From the NCBI RefSeq assembly GCF_019393635.1, contig NC_057863.1, forward strand, positions 639,554,306 to 639,618,305: a stretch of 64,000 bases of DNA. The letters are read 5' to 3'. The translations under genes were made by a program, and so were the position numbers. The notes under the pieces were generated by a model. That model had not been told where the DNA came from and ran no database searches. It saw nothing but the letters and a program-made list of their open reading frames with translations. Of this stretch, positions 21,395-30,282 are shown one piece after another. Position 1 is the first letter of the stretch. Every line of letters begins with the position of its first letter. This DNA comes from Dromiciops gliroides (taxonomy: Eukaryota; Chordata; Mammalia; Microbiotheria; Microbiotheriidae).

Positions 21395-21905
21395 TGAAGT
21401 ATGACTCGATTTTCTACTACTTGGGCTAATTTTGGCCTGACAATCAACACCAAGAAAATAGAGGTTCTCCACCAGGCAGCACGACCCCATCCATGGGTGG
21501 AATCATCAGTTATAGCAAACAGAGAGGTTTTGAGTGCTGCGGATAAGTTCACTTACTTTGGCAAGTAATATACTTTCCTGGGATGTCCACATAGATGAGG
21601 GGGTCGATCCACTCGTTGCCAGAGCTAGCTCAGTGTTTGGGAGGCTCTGAAGGAAAGTATGGGAGAGAAGAGGTGCTGACGTCATTCTTGTAAGCCTATG
21701 AAACCTGGACAGTCTACCAGTATCCATGCCAGGAAACTGAATAGCTTGTATTTGAATTGTTTTAGGAAGATTCTGAAGATCACCTGGCAAGATAAGGTGC
21801 CAGAAACTGATGTCCTTTCCTGACCTGAACTGACAAACATCTAAACTCTACTGTATAGAGTACAACTCCAATGGGTTGGCCATATTTTTGGAATGCCAAA
21901 AGTAC
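21395..21905 (+). pseudogene. Decayed non-LTR retrotransposon reverse transcriptase, C-terminal part
   Basis: From 21431 the frame reads FGLTINTKKIEVLHQA. Later pieces read KFTYFG, LVARASSVFGRL, KVWERRG and AYETWTVYQ in shifting frames, followed by a segment like ITWQDKVPETDVL and LQWVGHIFGMP. These are hallmarks of the RT thumb and tail of an old non-LTR element that differs from L1. Several stops and frame changes are present. Clade not decided. Confidence 0.7.
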
Positions 21906-21924
21906 ATTTGCCTAAAAGACTATT

Positions 21925-22072
21925 TTGTTTTGTTTTGCTGGGCAATGGGGGTTAAGTGACTTGCCCACGGTCACACAGCTAGTAAGTGTCAAGTGTCTAG
22001 GGCCGGATTTGAACTCAGGTCCTTCTGAATCCAGAGCCGGTGCTTTATCCACTGCACCACCTAGCTGCCCCC
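21925..22072 (-). repeat. tRNA-derived SINE, type B
   Basis: Reverse copy inserted at the 3' edge of the decayed reverse transcriptase. Confidence 0.92.
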
Positions 22073-22166
22073 CATAAATTCTTTTAGCACTCTCTCCTCC
22101 CCAGGTTTCTTATTACCAAGTCGAGTCAAGTGTCTGAGTGGACCTGTGATTTAGGAAAATCACTTT

Positions 22167-22375
22167 GTTGTTTGTCCTTCGTTCTCAAAGAGGTCCAATG
22201 ACATCAGAAGGGTGATGTCTTGACTTGCAAGTGAATTGGATTTAAGTAAGGCAGACCTGCACAAAGTCATCAGCCCCACTCTTTCCTCCAGAGTCCTCAT
22301 CCAAGTCCAATGGCAAGATATGTCACTAATACTTGAGATGACCCTGGATGCAGTGAGAGGCCTTGGCATTTTTTC
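22167..22375 (-). repeat. AAC-tailed SINE, complete copy
   Basis: A perfect 14-bp duplication AGGAAAATCACTTT (22153-22166 and 22376-22389) defines a 209-bp unit. On the minus strand it ends GAACGAAGGACAAACAAC. Clearly a second SINE family unrelated to the main one. I do not know its exact database name. Confidence 0.75.
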
Positions 22376-22477
22376 AGGAAAATCACTTTAGTGGCTGAAT
22401 AGGGGATGAATTGGAGTAGAGAGAGACTTGGGGCAAGGCAGACTCATCAGCAGTTATTGTAATAGTCCAGGTGTGAT

Positions 22478-22633
22478 GGGGGCAGCTAGGTGGCGCAGTG
22501 GATAAAGCACTGGCCCTGGATTCAGGAGGAGCTGAGTTCAAATCCCGCCTCAGACACTTGCCACTTACTAGCTGTGTGACCCTGGGCAAGTCACTTAACC
22601 CTCATAGCCCCACAAAAAAACAAAAAACAAAAA
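22478..22633 (+). repeat. tRNA-derived SINE, type B
   Basis: Target duplication AATAGTCCAGGTGTGA (22461-22476 and 22634-22649). Confidence 0.96.
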
Positions 22634-22784
22634 AATAGTCCAGGTGTGAGATGATGAGGGTCTACACCAGACTGATGGCCATGTTATCGACTATAATCTA
22701 AAATGATACATTTTTCCTCTCCCTCCCCTTTTCTTTTTCTGACGTAATTGGAGATTATATAAGCTTTAAGAAATCTGTTCATGG

Positions 22785-22929
22785 GGGCAGCTAGGTGGCG
22801 CAGTGGATAGAGCACTGGCCCTGGATTCAAGAGTACCTGAGTTCAAATCCAGCCTCAGACACTTAACACTTACTAGCTTTGTGACCCTGGGCAAGTCACT
22901 TAACTCCAATTCCTTCACTAAAAATAAAA
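22785..22929 (+). repeat. tRNA-derived SINE, type A
   Basis: Perfect 17-bp target duplication AAGAAATCTGTTCATGG (22768-22784 and 22930-22946). Confidence 0.96.
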
Positions 22930-23253
22930 AAGAAATCTGTTCATGGCCCAGAGTTATTTGAGAATCCTGGGCTTATGCTGAAGCACAAGTAACACACCTG
23001 GGTTTTGCTTTTTAAATCTCTCTGCTGATAGCTTTGATCACCAGTAGTGCCTATCAATGACTCCATAGATGTTTCCATAACAATTGTATAAGGAGGGGAA
23101 GATGGGGAAAGAGGGGATTATATACTCAGAAATATAGAAGGACACACATCTTCTGCCAGGTCATGGTGTACACGTGTCTATTGCCCACCAATGGTATGCA
23201 TTCCATTCTGGTGTGAATAAGCTGCAGTTTACCTACAGTCTATTGGTATTCTG

Positions 23254-23405
23254 TCTTTTTTTTTTTTTTTTTTGGTGGGGCAATGAGGGTTAAGTGACTT
23301 GCCCAAGGTCAACAGATAGTGTCATGTGTCTGAGGCCGGATTTGAACTCAGGTACTCCTGAATCTAGGGCCGGCTCTTTATCCACTGCACCACTTAGCTG
23401 CCCCC
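23254..23405 (-). repeat. tRNA-derived SINE, type B
   Basis: Reverse copy with a long T tail. TCTATTGGTATTCTG and TCTGTCGGTATTCTG flank it. Confidence 0.94.
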
Positions 23406-23558
23406 AATCTGTCGGTATTCTGGCAGGAACTCATAAGGCTTCTGAAATTTCTTGAAACTCTTCTATCTCTTTCGCCTTTATCTGCGCCTCTCTTTTCTTT
23501 CTTTGTACTCTCCTTAGTTAAGACAGTGTGAGGCACTCAGCAGCCCTCCATGTGTGTT

Positions 23559-23690
23559 TGGGGCAGCTAGGGGGCACCATATTGCACATGGAGTCAGGAA
23601 GACTCATCTTCCTGAATTCCAATCTGGCCTCAGGCACCTATCTTTGCTGTGTGACCCTGAACAAGTCACTTCACCCTATTTGTCTGTTTC
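23559..23690 (+). repeat. Old tRNA-derived SINE fragment
   Basis: GGGGCAGCTAGGGGGCACC, GAGTCAGGAAGACTCATC and GCTGTGTGACCCTGAACAAG. It is closer to older MAR/MIR-like elements than to the young SINE. Confidence 0.65.
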
Positions 23691-23943
23691 ATGACTGAAA
23701 CACTGAACTTACTCAGTGGTTTTGATTGAGTTGCGTGGACATGTACAGCACCTCTTCAGTACCCTGTTTTGATTGTTTGATTCAATTAAGAAAAAAAAAA
23801 GGTTGGCCTTAGTTAAGGTACCAAAAGTAATAATTAGTTTTAACCCCACCCTTATAATAGCACTGGCTTCTATGTTTAATTTGTAGAAAGTTGATTCAGC
23901 CCTCTGATTTTATCAGAGAATTCCCAATGTATAATATTCTCTA

Positions 23944-24190
23944 GGGCAGCTGGTTGGCAAAATGGATAAACCACCAGCCTTGAAATCAGGAGGACCTGAG
24001 TTCAAATTTGGATTCAAATATTAACTAGTTGTGTGACCCTGAGCAAGTCACTTAACCCTGTTTGATTCAGTTTTCTCATCTATAAAATGAGTTGGAGAAG
24101 GAAATGGCAAACCATTCTAGTATCTTTGCTAATAAAATGACCCCCAAATGAGGTCACAAAAAGTCTGACATATCTGAAACAACTCAAAAA
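23944..24190 (+). repeat. MAR1-like SINE
   Basis: Same structure as the copy at 371: tRNA head, TTGGAGAAGGAAATGGCAAA, then AAGTCTGACATATCTGAAAC. More decayed. Confidence 0.75.
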
Positions 24191-24677
24191 TAAAATCTTC
24201 TCTACCTTAAACAGAATTTCAACTCATTCTCCTACAGTTATCTAGAATACTGAGAGGGTGTGACTTGCTCAGGGTCATATAACTAGCATTTGTGACTGGG
24301 GAAAGGCTTAGTGATTCTCTAGCACCTATCTCTGTACTCTCTCTCTCTCTCTCTCTAAATATTATGACATTGAATTTTTTAAATTAAAGATGTTGCAAAA
24401 TGGATCAGTCTAGTTCATTAGTGAAGTAGCTGGGTGACATTACCAGAAAATGTTGTGTCTCTCCATCTCTCCTAAACCCCAACTAGAAGGTTGAACAGTG
24501 GCCACTTAACACTTGCATCTCTATTGGTACAATTCATTTTCTATTCCAATCTATCCACCTCCAACCTCTGGTCTCCAAGATTCCTTAGGCCTTGATCACA
24601 GGGGACCTGGGACTTCAGTTAGCCTTGTCTCCTATTTGGACTAGGCTCCCCCCAGGCACACTTCTCTATGTTTAAAT
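24191..24677. other. Intergenic sequence, no gene seen
   Basis: CT microsatellite and otherwise unremarkable DNA between a MAR1-like SINE and an L1 end. Confidence 0.5.
24340..24357 (+). repeat. CT microsatellite
   Basis: About nine CT units. Confidence 0.85.
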
Positions 24678-24687
24678 ATCTCCAGGG

Positions 24688-25250
24688 AGTTCAGAGAAAC
24701 CTGGAGGGTCTTACGTGAGCTGATGATGAGTGAGATGAGCAGAACCAGAAGAACACTGTACACAGTATCATCAACAATGAGTGTTGATCTACTGTGATGG
24801 ACTATATTCTTCTCACCAATGCAATGGTACAGAAGAGTTCCAGGGAACTCATGATAGAAGATGATCTCCAAATCCAAGGAAAAAAAAAAAAAGAACTGTG
24901 GAGTATAGATGCTGATTGAACCATACTATTTCTTTTGTTTTTGGTGCTGTTGTTTTTTTTTTCTATTTTGAGGTTTTTCATCATTGCTCTGATTTTTTCT
25001 CTTATAACAGGACTAATGCAGAAATAGGATTAATGTTATTATATGTATATATGTGTGTATATCTATATCTATATGTCTATATATAGATATATAGATATAA
25101 CCTATATCAGATTACCTGCTGTCTAGGGGAGGGGGGAAGAAAGGGGAGGGAGGGAGAAAAATCTGAAATTGTAAAGCTTGTATAAACAAAAGTTGAGATC
25201 TTTACATGTAATGAAAAAAAAATACCTTATATGTAAAATTAAAAAAAAAA
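24688..25250 (+). mobile_element. Short L1 3' end
   Basis: Starts AGTTCAGAGAAACCTGGAGG and runs through the ORF2 tail and a TA-rich, purine-rich 3' UTR to an A tail. Target duplication ATCTCCAGGG (24678-24687 and 25251-25260). About 560 bases, no function left. Confidence 0.9.
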
Positions 25251-25260
25251 ATCTCCAGGG

Positions 25261-25645
25261 GCAGTTGGCCTACCAACCTATGGAATGCAGGGTTTAGAGT
25301 CAGGAAGACACAAGTTCAAGTCCACGCTCAGATAGAGGCAAGTCATTTTTTTTTTGTTTTGTTTTTGTGAGGCAATTGGGGTTAAGTGGATTTGCCCAGG
25401 GTCACACAGCTAGTAAGTGTCAAGTGTCTGAGGTTAGATTTGAACTCAGGTCCTCCTGAATCCAGGGCTGGTGCTCTATCAACTGTACCACCTAGCTGCC
25501 CCAGGCAAGTCATTTTTAACTTGTTTGCCTCAGTTTCCCCAACTATAAAATGGAGATAAAAATATACCTCCCAGGGTTATTGTGATAATCAAACGATATA
25601 ACATTTATAAAAAGGGCCTACCACATTATTCCTCTGTGCATAAAT
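25261..25645 (+). repeat. MIR/MAR-like SINE broken by a younger SINE
   Basis: GTTTAGAGTCAGGAAGACAC, then after the insert TTGCCTCAGTTTCCCCAAC, TATAAAATGG and TACCTCCCAGGGTTATTGTG. The insert is at 25351-25502. Confidence 0.75.
25351..25502 (-). repeat. tRNA-derived SINE inside an older SINE
   Basis: Perfect 15-bp target duplication AGGCAAGTCATTTTT (25336-25350 and 25503-25517), which is the host SINE's own sequence. Confidence 0.96.
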
Positions 25646-26019
25646 GCTGATTGGCTGAGGCAGAAAACCCTTTTACTGGGTAAATCTAACACAGTCAGCT
25701 CCAATAAACCTTCCTGAGGATCCAACAGGGAATATTTTCTTTTTCTTCTTTTTTTTTTTTTGTGAGGCAATTGGGGTTAAGTGACTTGCCCAGGGCCACA
25801 CAACTAGTAAGTGTCAAGGGTCTGAGCCTGGACCTTATGGGGGCCAAATTTAATATATGGAGAGTTAATTGAGTGGCTCATCGTAATATTGGGATCCTGG
25901 AAATAATGAGGGACCTCTAGGTCCAAAGCTCCCTTCCCTCTGAACTGCCTTTTTTGATATTTCTCCCAGGCTAATAAGAAAGGAGCCTAATAGCCTCTTT
26001 TCCACAAACGAATCAGGGT

Positions 26020-26187
26020 TTTTTGTTGTTTTTTTTTGCGGGGCAATGGGGGTTAAGTGACTTGCCCAAGGTCACACAGCTAGTAAGTGTCAAGTGTCCG
26101 AGGCCAGATTTGAACTCAGGTCCTCCTGAATCCAGGGCCAGTGCTCTATCCACTGTGCTATCTAGCTGCGCCGCGCCCCTCCCCCCC
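26020..26187 (-). repeat. tRNA-derived SINE, type B, in the LTR
   Basis: Reverse copy with an altered GC-rich head end. ATCAGGGTTTTT and ATCAGGTTTTATT flank it. Confidence 0.93.
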
Positions 26188-26500
26188 ATCAGGTTTTATT
26201 AATGGGAATGAAATAAACAGCAAAGGTGAAATTAATAAAATCAAAGATAAGGGCCTAGGGGAAAAGAAATACGGATAATCCTCGTAACTCCAATTTAAGT
26301 CTATACAATCCCTAAACTTGCTTCCAGCTCAGCTAATTCAAAAGAGCAGGACTCTGTATGTTAACTCACCACCTGGGGCAGCTACTCCTGCTGCTTGCAC
26401 TACCAGAAGAGAAAGTCACTCCCCAGAGGCTGAGCTCCCCAGGGAGAGCATTTACTCTTCTTCCCCCAAAAGGGGAGGTCCTTCAAAACTGCCTGGGGAG

Positions 26501-26645
26501 GGGGCAGCTAGGTGGCACAGTGGATAAAGCACAGGCCCTGGATTCAGAAGTACCTGAGTTCAAATACGGCCTCAGACACTTAACACTTACTAGCTGTGTG
26601 ACCCTGGGCAAGTCGCTTAACCCCCATGGTCCTGCAAAAAAGAAA
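26501..26645 (+). repeat. tRNA-derived SINE, mixed type, in the LTR
   Basis: Target duplication AAAACTGCCTGGGGAG (26485-26500 and about 26647-26662). Confidence 0.95.
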
Positions 26646-26863
26646 GAAAAACTGCCTGGGGAGAGTGATTTCTCCTGCTGACATCAGCAGCACAGGTCAC
26701 TCAGGGCAGGCCAGATTTGGCTCATCCCAATCAGTCAGCCAAATTCCAATAATCTTACCACAACCTGAACTCAGGTCCTGCAGACTCCAGGGCTGGAGCT
26801 CTATCCACTGCACCACCTAGCCACCCCTCAGGGAATATTTTCTTGTAGAAGCACAGGTCTAGG

Positions 26864-27013
26864 GGCCGCTAGCTGGCGCAGTGGATAGAGCACCGGTCCT
26901 GGATCAGGAGGACCTGAGTTCAAATCGGGCCTCAGACACTTGACACTTAACTAGCTCTGTGACCCTGGGCAAGTCACTTAACCCCAATTGCCTCACTAAA
27001 AAAAAAAAAAAAA
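26864..27013 (+). repeat. tRNA-derived SINE, mixed type
   Basis: Perfect 15-bp target duplication AAGCACAGGTCTAGG (26849-26863 and 27014-27028). It is the last young SINE before the promoter. Confidence 0.97.
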
Positions 27014-27028
27014 AAGCACAGGTCTAGG

Positions 27029-27732
27029 CTGGGTTTCTTTGGATCCAGTGAAAAAAGGTTTTCGAGGCCTGGGCCAGAGGTGGGAGAGCCCTGGGGTAAA
27101 ATGGGTTGAGGAGTACCATAACTCATAATCATTCCCAATGGACAGAAGTCTCCCAAGGGTGAGTCAGAAGCCCTCGGGGGTTTCCCACAACTGGCTTTGT
27201 TGGGAATAGCTCAGGCTTGCCTTCCCCAGCTAGTACAGGAGATCAGATCTGGCTTTTCAGTTTAGGCTTATGTTTTATTTTCAGACAGGAGGTGGGGGGC
27301 TCCCTGCTAGCTGATCCGGTTCCCCTCTGAGAACTGGGGTTCCCTGAGGGCAGGGAACGGATCTCCCTACTCAGTCCCAGGACTGGTGGTCTCTACATGT
27401 AAACCACAGTGGACTGGATTCATTAGTGGGGCTTATAGTCTCACTTCGGGGCTCCCTAGGGCTAGACTAGTTTCATACGACAGGAAGCCAGTCTCCAGCC
27501 CCTAGGCCCACCCCGTCCTCAGCCCGGAGTCCCCCAGAGGACTGGGGCTAGGTTCGCCTCCCAGACCATTGGAAAGGGCAGCGTTGTCCTCCCGCTCAGA
27601 CCCAAGACAAATGTTGGGACCTCCCCTTCTGAAGGAGCAGGGGGAGCCCGATAAGAAATGGGCAACCTCCAGTCACTGTGTGGTCGGGACTCTCACCCCC
27701 CACCCCACCTGGAGTGCTCCCAGCGTGGCTGG
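27029..27732. other. Repeat-poor upstream flank of the promoter
   Basis: GC rises steadily from here to the CpG island. No young SINE lies between 27029 and 33484. Could hold distal promoter elements, but no specific site stands out. Confidence 0.5.
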
Positions 27733-27840
27733 GCCGCGGCAAGAAGCATTTATTAAGCGCCTACTGTGTACCAGTTGCTGTGGGGATACAAAGAAAGGCG
27801 AAACCAGAGTCCCTGCTGTCTGGGGGGGGGGGTTCCCAGT
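27733..27840 (-). repeat. L2 3' end fragment
   Basis: Reads AGCATTTATTAAGCGCCTAC, then TGTGTACCAG and GGGGATACAAAGAAAGGC, the reverse strand of the L2 tail, at the left edge of the CpG island. Confidence 0.7.
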
Positions 27841-28032
27841 TTAAGACTGGGAGTGGGGAGCCCAGGCTCCCAACGCCTCACAAAGAATTATTCTCCACCG
27901 CCCACCCGCGGGCCGTTGTGACATCATCTTCACGCGGGGCAAGACGCGCAAGCCGGGCAGAAGCGCCCCAGTCCACCCGGTGTCCAAGGCGGAGCCGGGA
28001 GCCGTGGCTGGACGCTCCGCCCCAAACCTTTC

Positions 28033-28095
28033 CCAAAAGGACCAGACTGGTCTGAGGCGGATTCGAACTCGCGACCACACAGCCGCCAAGGGCAG
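28033..28095 (-). repeat. CpG-rich relic of a tRNA-derived SINE
   Basis: On the minus strand the segment reads GAGTTCGAATCCGCCTCAGACC, close to the GAGTTCAAATCCGGCCTCAGACAC core of the local SINE. It keeps the CpG form of the tRNA B box (GTTCGAATC, 28060-28068). Too little is left for a tRNA gene. Confidence 0.55.
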
Positions 28096-28125
28096 GGAGG
28101 TGGGGACTGGAAGAAGAGGCAGAAG

Positions 28126-28256
28126 AAGTGGTGGTGGTGGTAGTAGTGGTGGTGGTGGTGGTGGAGGAGGAGGAGGAGGAGGAGGAGGAGGAGGAGGAGG
28201 AGGAGGAGGAGGAGGAGGAGGAGGAGGAGGAGGAGGAGGAGGAGGAGGAGGAGGAG
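28126..28256 (+). repeat. GGT/GGA trinucleotide array in the promoter
   Basis: About ten GGT-type units with two AGT interruptions are followed by about 31 uninterrupted GGA units (28163-28256). The tract lies about 450 bases upstream of the SSU72 ATG. It is an all-purine run on one strand. It also creates artificial reading frames (poly-Gly, poly-Glu, poly-Pro, poly-Ser) that are not genes. Confidence 0.97.
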
Positions 28257-28364
28257 CCAGAGAAAGAAGGAGGGGCCACCGGAAGCCGGAGGCGAAGTCT
28301 CGGGGCTGGGCTGAAGGGGTTGGGGAGTGGGCGGAGGCGCCTCGGCGCGGCTCTCTTCTCCTCA

Positions 28365-28373
28365 GGGGGCGGG
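28365..28373 (+). promoter_or_regulatory. GC box (SP/KLF)
   Basis: GGGGGCGGG, a standard SP1-type GC box. A second GGGCGG lies at 28329-28334. Both are between the GGA array and the CRE. Confidence 0.55.
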
Positions 28374-28410
28374 TGAGCGGCGGAGGGCGGAGTTCGCTTT
28401 TAGCCTCCAC

Positions 28411-28422
28411 TGCGCTTGCGCA
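28411..28422 (+). promoter_or_regulatory. NRF1-like site
   Basis: TGCGCTTGCGCA differs at one central base from the palindromic NRF1 consensus TGCGCATGCGCA. NRF1 sites are common in CpG-island promoters of housekeeping genes. Confidence 0.65.
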
Positions 28423-28490
28423 GGGACCGGTTCCCTCCAACCCCTCGCCTTCAGGGTTGAGCCACGCGGGCAGCGTCACGCCTCGGCGCG

Positions 28491-28498
28491 TGACGTCA
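28491..28498 (+). promoter_or_regulatory. Consensus cAMP response element (CREB/ATF)
   Basis: A perfect palindromic TGACGTCA, about 200 bases upstream of the SSU72 start codon and inside the CpG island. A nearby GCGTCACG (28473-28480) resembles a CRE half site. Binding is inferred from sequence. Confidence 0.75.
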
Positions 28499-28564
28499 CC
28501 GCCTTCCTCCCCTCGACGTCCCCTACGTCGCCGCGTCGTTTGGGTCGGGCTGGCCGTGGGCGCT

Positions 28565-28576
28565 GCCGCCATTTTG
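28565..28576 (-). promoter_or_regulatory. YY1 site
   Basis: GCCGCCATTTTG is the reverse complement of the strong YY1 core CAAAATGGCGGC. In many CpG-island genes this element lies just downstream of the transcription start, which helps place the SSU72 start here. Confidence 0.75.
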
Positions 28577-28580
28577 CTCG

Positions 28581-28700
28581 CGCCGAGCTGAGGCGGCTGC
28601 TGAGGCGACGTCCGCCGGTGCCCTGTACGGGAGAGACGCTCGAGGCCTTCGCCGAGGGCGGTGTCCACTTGTCGCCGCCACCCCCGTCGACGCCGCCATC
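28581..28700 (+). other. SSU72: Probable SSU72 5' UTR
   Basis: GC-rich sequence between the YY1 site and the start codon. Exon 1 must begin somewhere here or slightly upstream. I see no upstream intron signal, and the exact 5' end cannot be read from DNA. Confidence 0.5.
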
Positions 28701-28780
28701 ATGCCTTCGTCGCCGCTGCGAGTGGCCGTGGTGTGCTCGAGTAACCAGAACCGAAGCATGGAGGCGCACAACATCCTCAG
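28701..28780 (+). CDS. SSU72: SSU72 coding exon 1 (CTD phosphatase, residues 1-26 and part of 27)
   Basis: The ATG at 28701 sits in a good Kozak context (GCCGCCATC before it) and opens a frame beginning MPSSPLRVAVVCSSNQNRS, which I recognise as the start of vertebrate SSU72. SSU72 is a nuclear phosphatase that removes phosphate from Ser5 (and Ser7) of the RNA polymerase II C-terminal repeat and works with symplekin in the 3'-end processing complex. The catalytic CX5R loop is complete in this exon: Cys12, SSNQN, Arg18, Ser19. The exon ends CTCAG before a GT donor at 28781, leaving Ser27 split (AG/C) across intron 1, in phase with the exon at 44149. No frameshift or stop is seen. It is the only recognisable protein-coding start in the window. 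Identity is by recall of the protein family, not by a search. Confidence 0.96.
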
Positions 28781-29095
28781 GTAGCCCTGCTAGGGCCTCC
28801 GCCCCGGCCCCGGCCCCGGCCCGTCCCCCGGAACCAACCGCCGCCCCCACCCCACCCTGCCGTGAACAGGCCCCGGTGCCCCCGGCCGCCCAAATGGCCA
28901 GCGTTGGGGGGGGGGCGTACTGACTTGTCGGCCCCTTCGGCCTCTCGCCGGCCTGGGGGAGGGTGGGGGGTCTCCCAAACCACGACTCCGCTTGTTTCCG
29001 GGGCCCCGCCTCCCCTCAGACCGGGTCGTAGAGGGCGCGGGGAGCTGGGGGGGGGTCGGCCCCTCGGCCTCGGCCTGCGCGTCTGCCCGGCGGTG

Positions 29096-29162
29096 ACAAA
29101 CGCCGATTAAGCGCGGACTGTGCCAGGCGCCGGGCTGAGCGCGCAGAGAAGCCGAGGAGCTC
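29096..29162 (-). repeat. CpG-rich L2-type 3' end relic in intron 1
   Basis: Reads GATTAAGCGCGGACTGTGCC, then AGGC and GGGCTGAGCGC. This matches the common L2 end (on this strand ATTAAGCGCCTACTGTGTGCCAGG... GCTAAGCGC) with extra CpGs. It lies in the unmethylated-type island just after exon 1. Confidence 0.55.
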
Positions 29163-29546
29163 GGGGTCAGAGGAGACCACCAGCCGGCCACCGCTGCGCA
29201 CCCACGGGGCGGGAGGGGATGGCGGCGGGCGGCGGGATTGAGGGGAGAGGCCGTGCGAGGTGGGGCTTGGCCCAAACTGGGAGGAACGTACGGAACCGGC
29301 AGCCTGTGCAGACAGCTTTGAGTGCCCCGCACGGGGGCACGAAAGAGGGCACACCCCGCCCCCCCAACAAAACCAAACAAGCTCCCCGCAAGATAAAGCC
29401 AGGATGAAATGCAGATGCTTAAGAGAGCTGTCCCACTCCACGCCAAGCAGTTTTTTGTTTTTAAATGGGGGGGGTGGTGGCCAGATTTCTGGGTACGGAT
29501 CTGAACGTGGTTACTTTGGGAGTCTAGGAGGATCTAGGGTTATTAG

Positions 29547-29645
29547 ACTGTAAGCTCCTTGAGGGCAGGGACTGTCATTTTGCTGGTCTGTACTCCCAAT
29601 ACTTAGTACGGTGCTGGGCGCTTAGTAAATGCTTGTTGACACTTG
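29547..29645 (+). repeat. L2 3' end
   Basis: Contains CTGTAAGCTCCTTGAGGGCA, then GGGACTGTC and later GCTGGGCGCTTAGTAAATGC, the well-known tail of mammalian L2. Confidence 0.8.
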
Positions 29646-30282
29646 TGGGCCGGGTTCTGGCTCCTTTTGGATTAGCACACGGTCCCTCACACACTAATGG
29701 CTTAAATCGCAACCTTATTTTTGTAAACCTCGGCCCTTTCTCAGGCTAATGCTTTTTAATGCATTTAGAAAGTCATAGGATTATTAAAAAGAATGGTGTT
29801 GATCCAAGGTAATCAAAATATTTTTTAAAAATAAGCCAGAAGTGAAGAAAACCCCCAAGCTTAATAAATGTTTGTTGACCAAACAGCAGTGAGCCCTAGG
29901 TAAACCATCTTTGGGGGGCGGGGACCAGACAGTAAGGCAGCAAGAGTTAAAAGGCTCCTCATAGAAGGTGGGATTTTTAGCTGGGACTTTAAGGGAAGCC
30001 TGGGAGGGCAGAAGATGGGGATGAGGAAGGAGACAATGCCAAGCTTGGGGGTGGGTCTGGAAAATCCAGGAGGACTGGTGTCATTGGATTCAAGTTCTGG
30101 GGGGAGGGGGGAAGGAAGGTGTTAGAATACCAAAAAGGTAGATTAGAAGTCAGGTTGGGAAGGCCGCTTTCCAAGATGGGTTTCATATCTCTACCAGTAA
30201 AGGCAGCTCACTGTACCGGTGTGGAATCACAGATCTTTACTTTTCAAAACAACAGCCTACCACAAACCATAAAAGGGGGGAG

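Larger units (their letters stand above)
25836..26762 (-). mobile_element. Solo LTR-like unit inserted in a SINE
   Basis: Read on the minus strand it begins TGTGGTAAGATTATTGG, has AATAAA near its second third and ends GGCCCCCATA. A 4-bp target duplication (ACCT on +, 25832-25835 and 26763-26766) restores the host SINE when removed. Two younger SINEs sit inside, leaving about 620 bases of LTR. A 4-bp duplication is usual for gammaretrovirus-like (class I) endogenous retroviruses. No coding part is seen. Confidence 0.7.
25741..26828 (-). repeat. tRNA-derived SINE split by an LTR
   Basis: The 3' half lies at 25741-25831 and the 5' half at 26767-26828. The outer target duplication CAGGGAATATTTTCT (25726-25740 and 26829-26843) is perfect, so both halves are one insertion, later opened by the LTR at 25836-26762. 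Confidence 0.93.
27880..29400 (+). promoter_or_regulatory. SSU72: CpG island and SSU72 promoter region
   Basis: GC and CpG content rise sharply here against the AT-rich surroundings on both sides. The island spans the start codon and runs about 600 bases into intron 1. No TATA box is obvious, which fits a housekeeping CpG promoter. The start of transcription is probably near 28540-28620, close to the YY1 site. This is inferred from motif spacing, not from transcript data. Confidence 0.85.

Noticed and set aside
28050-28075. Possible tRNA gene (GATTCGAAC in the promoter)
   Set aside because: Only a B-box-like piece is present. No acceptor stem, anticodon arm or A box at the right distance. 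Better explained as a SINE relic.
27980-28591. Plus-strand poly-glycine frame of 203 codons and overlapping poly-glutamate and poly-serine frames
   Set aside because: All three phases of the same GGA array give homopolymer proteins. Not a gene.
27841-28668. Long minus-strand frame of 275 codons in the promoter, rich in proline
   Set aside because: The length comes from the GGA array read as CCT/TCC and from GC-rich DNA without stops. It contains the YY1 site read as SKMAAAP. No known domain.
28790-29446. Minus-strand frame of 218 codons in the CpG island
   Set aside because: GC-rich intron 1 sequence has few stops by composition. No start context, motif or domain.
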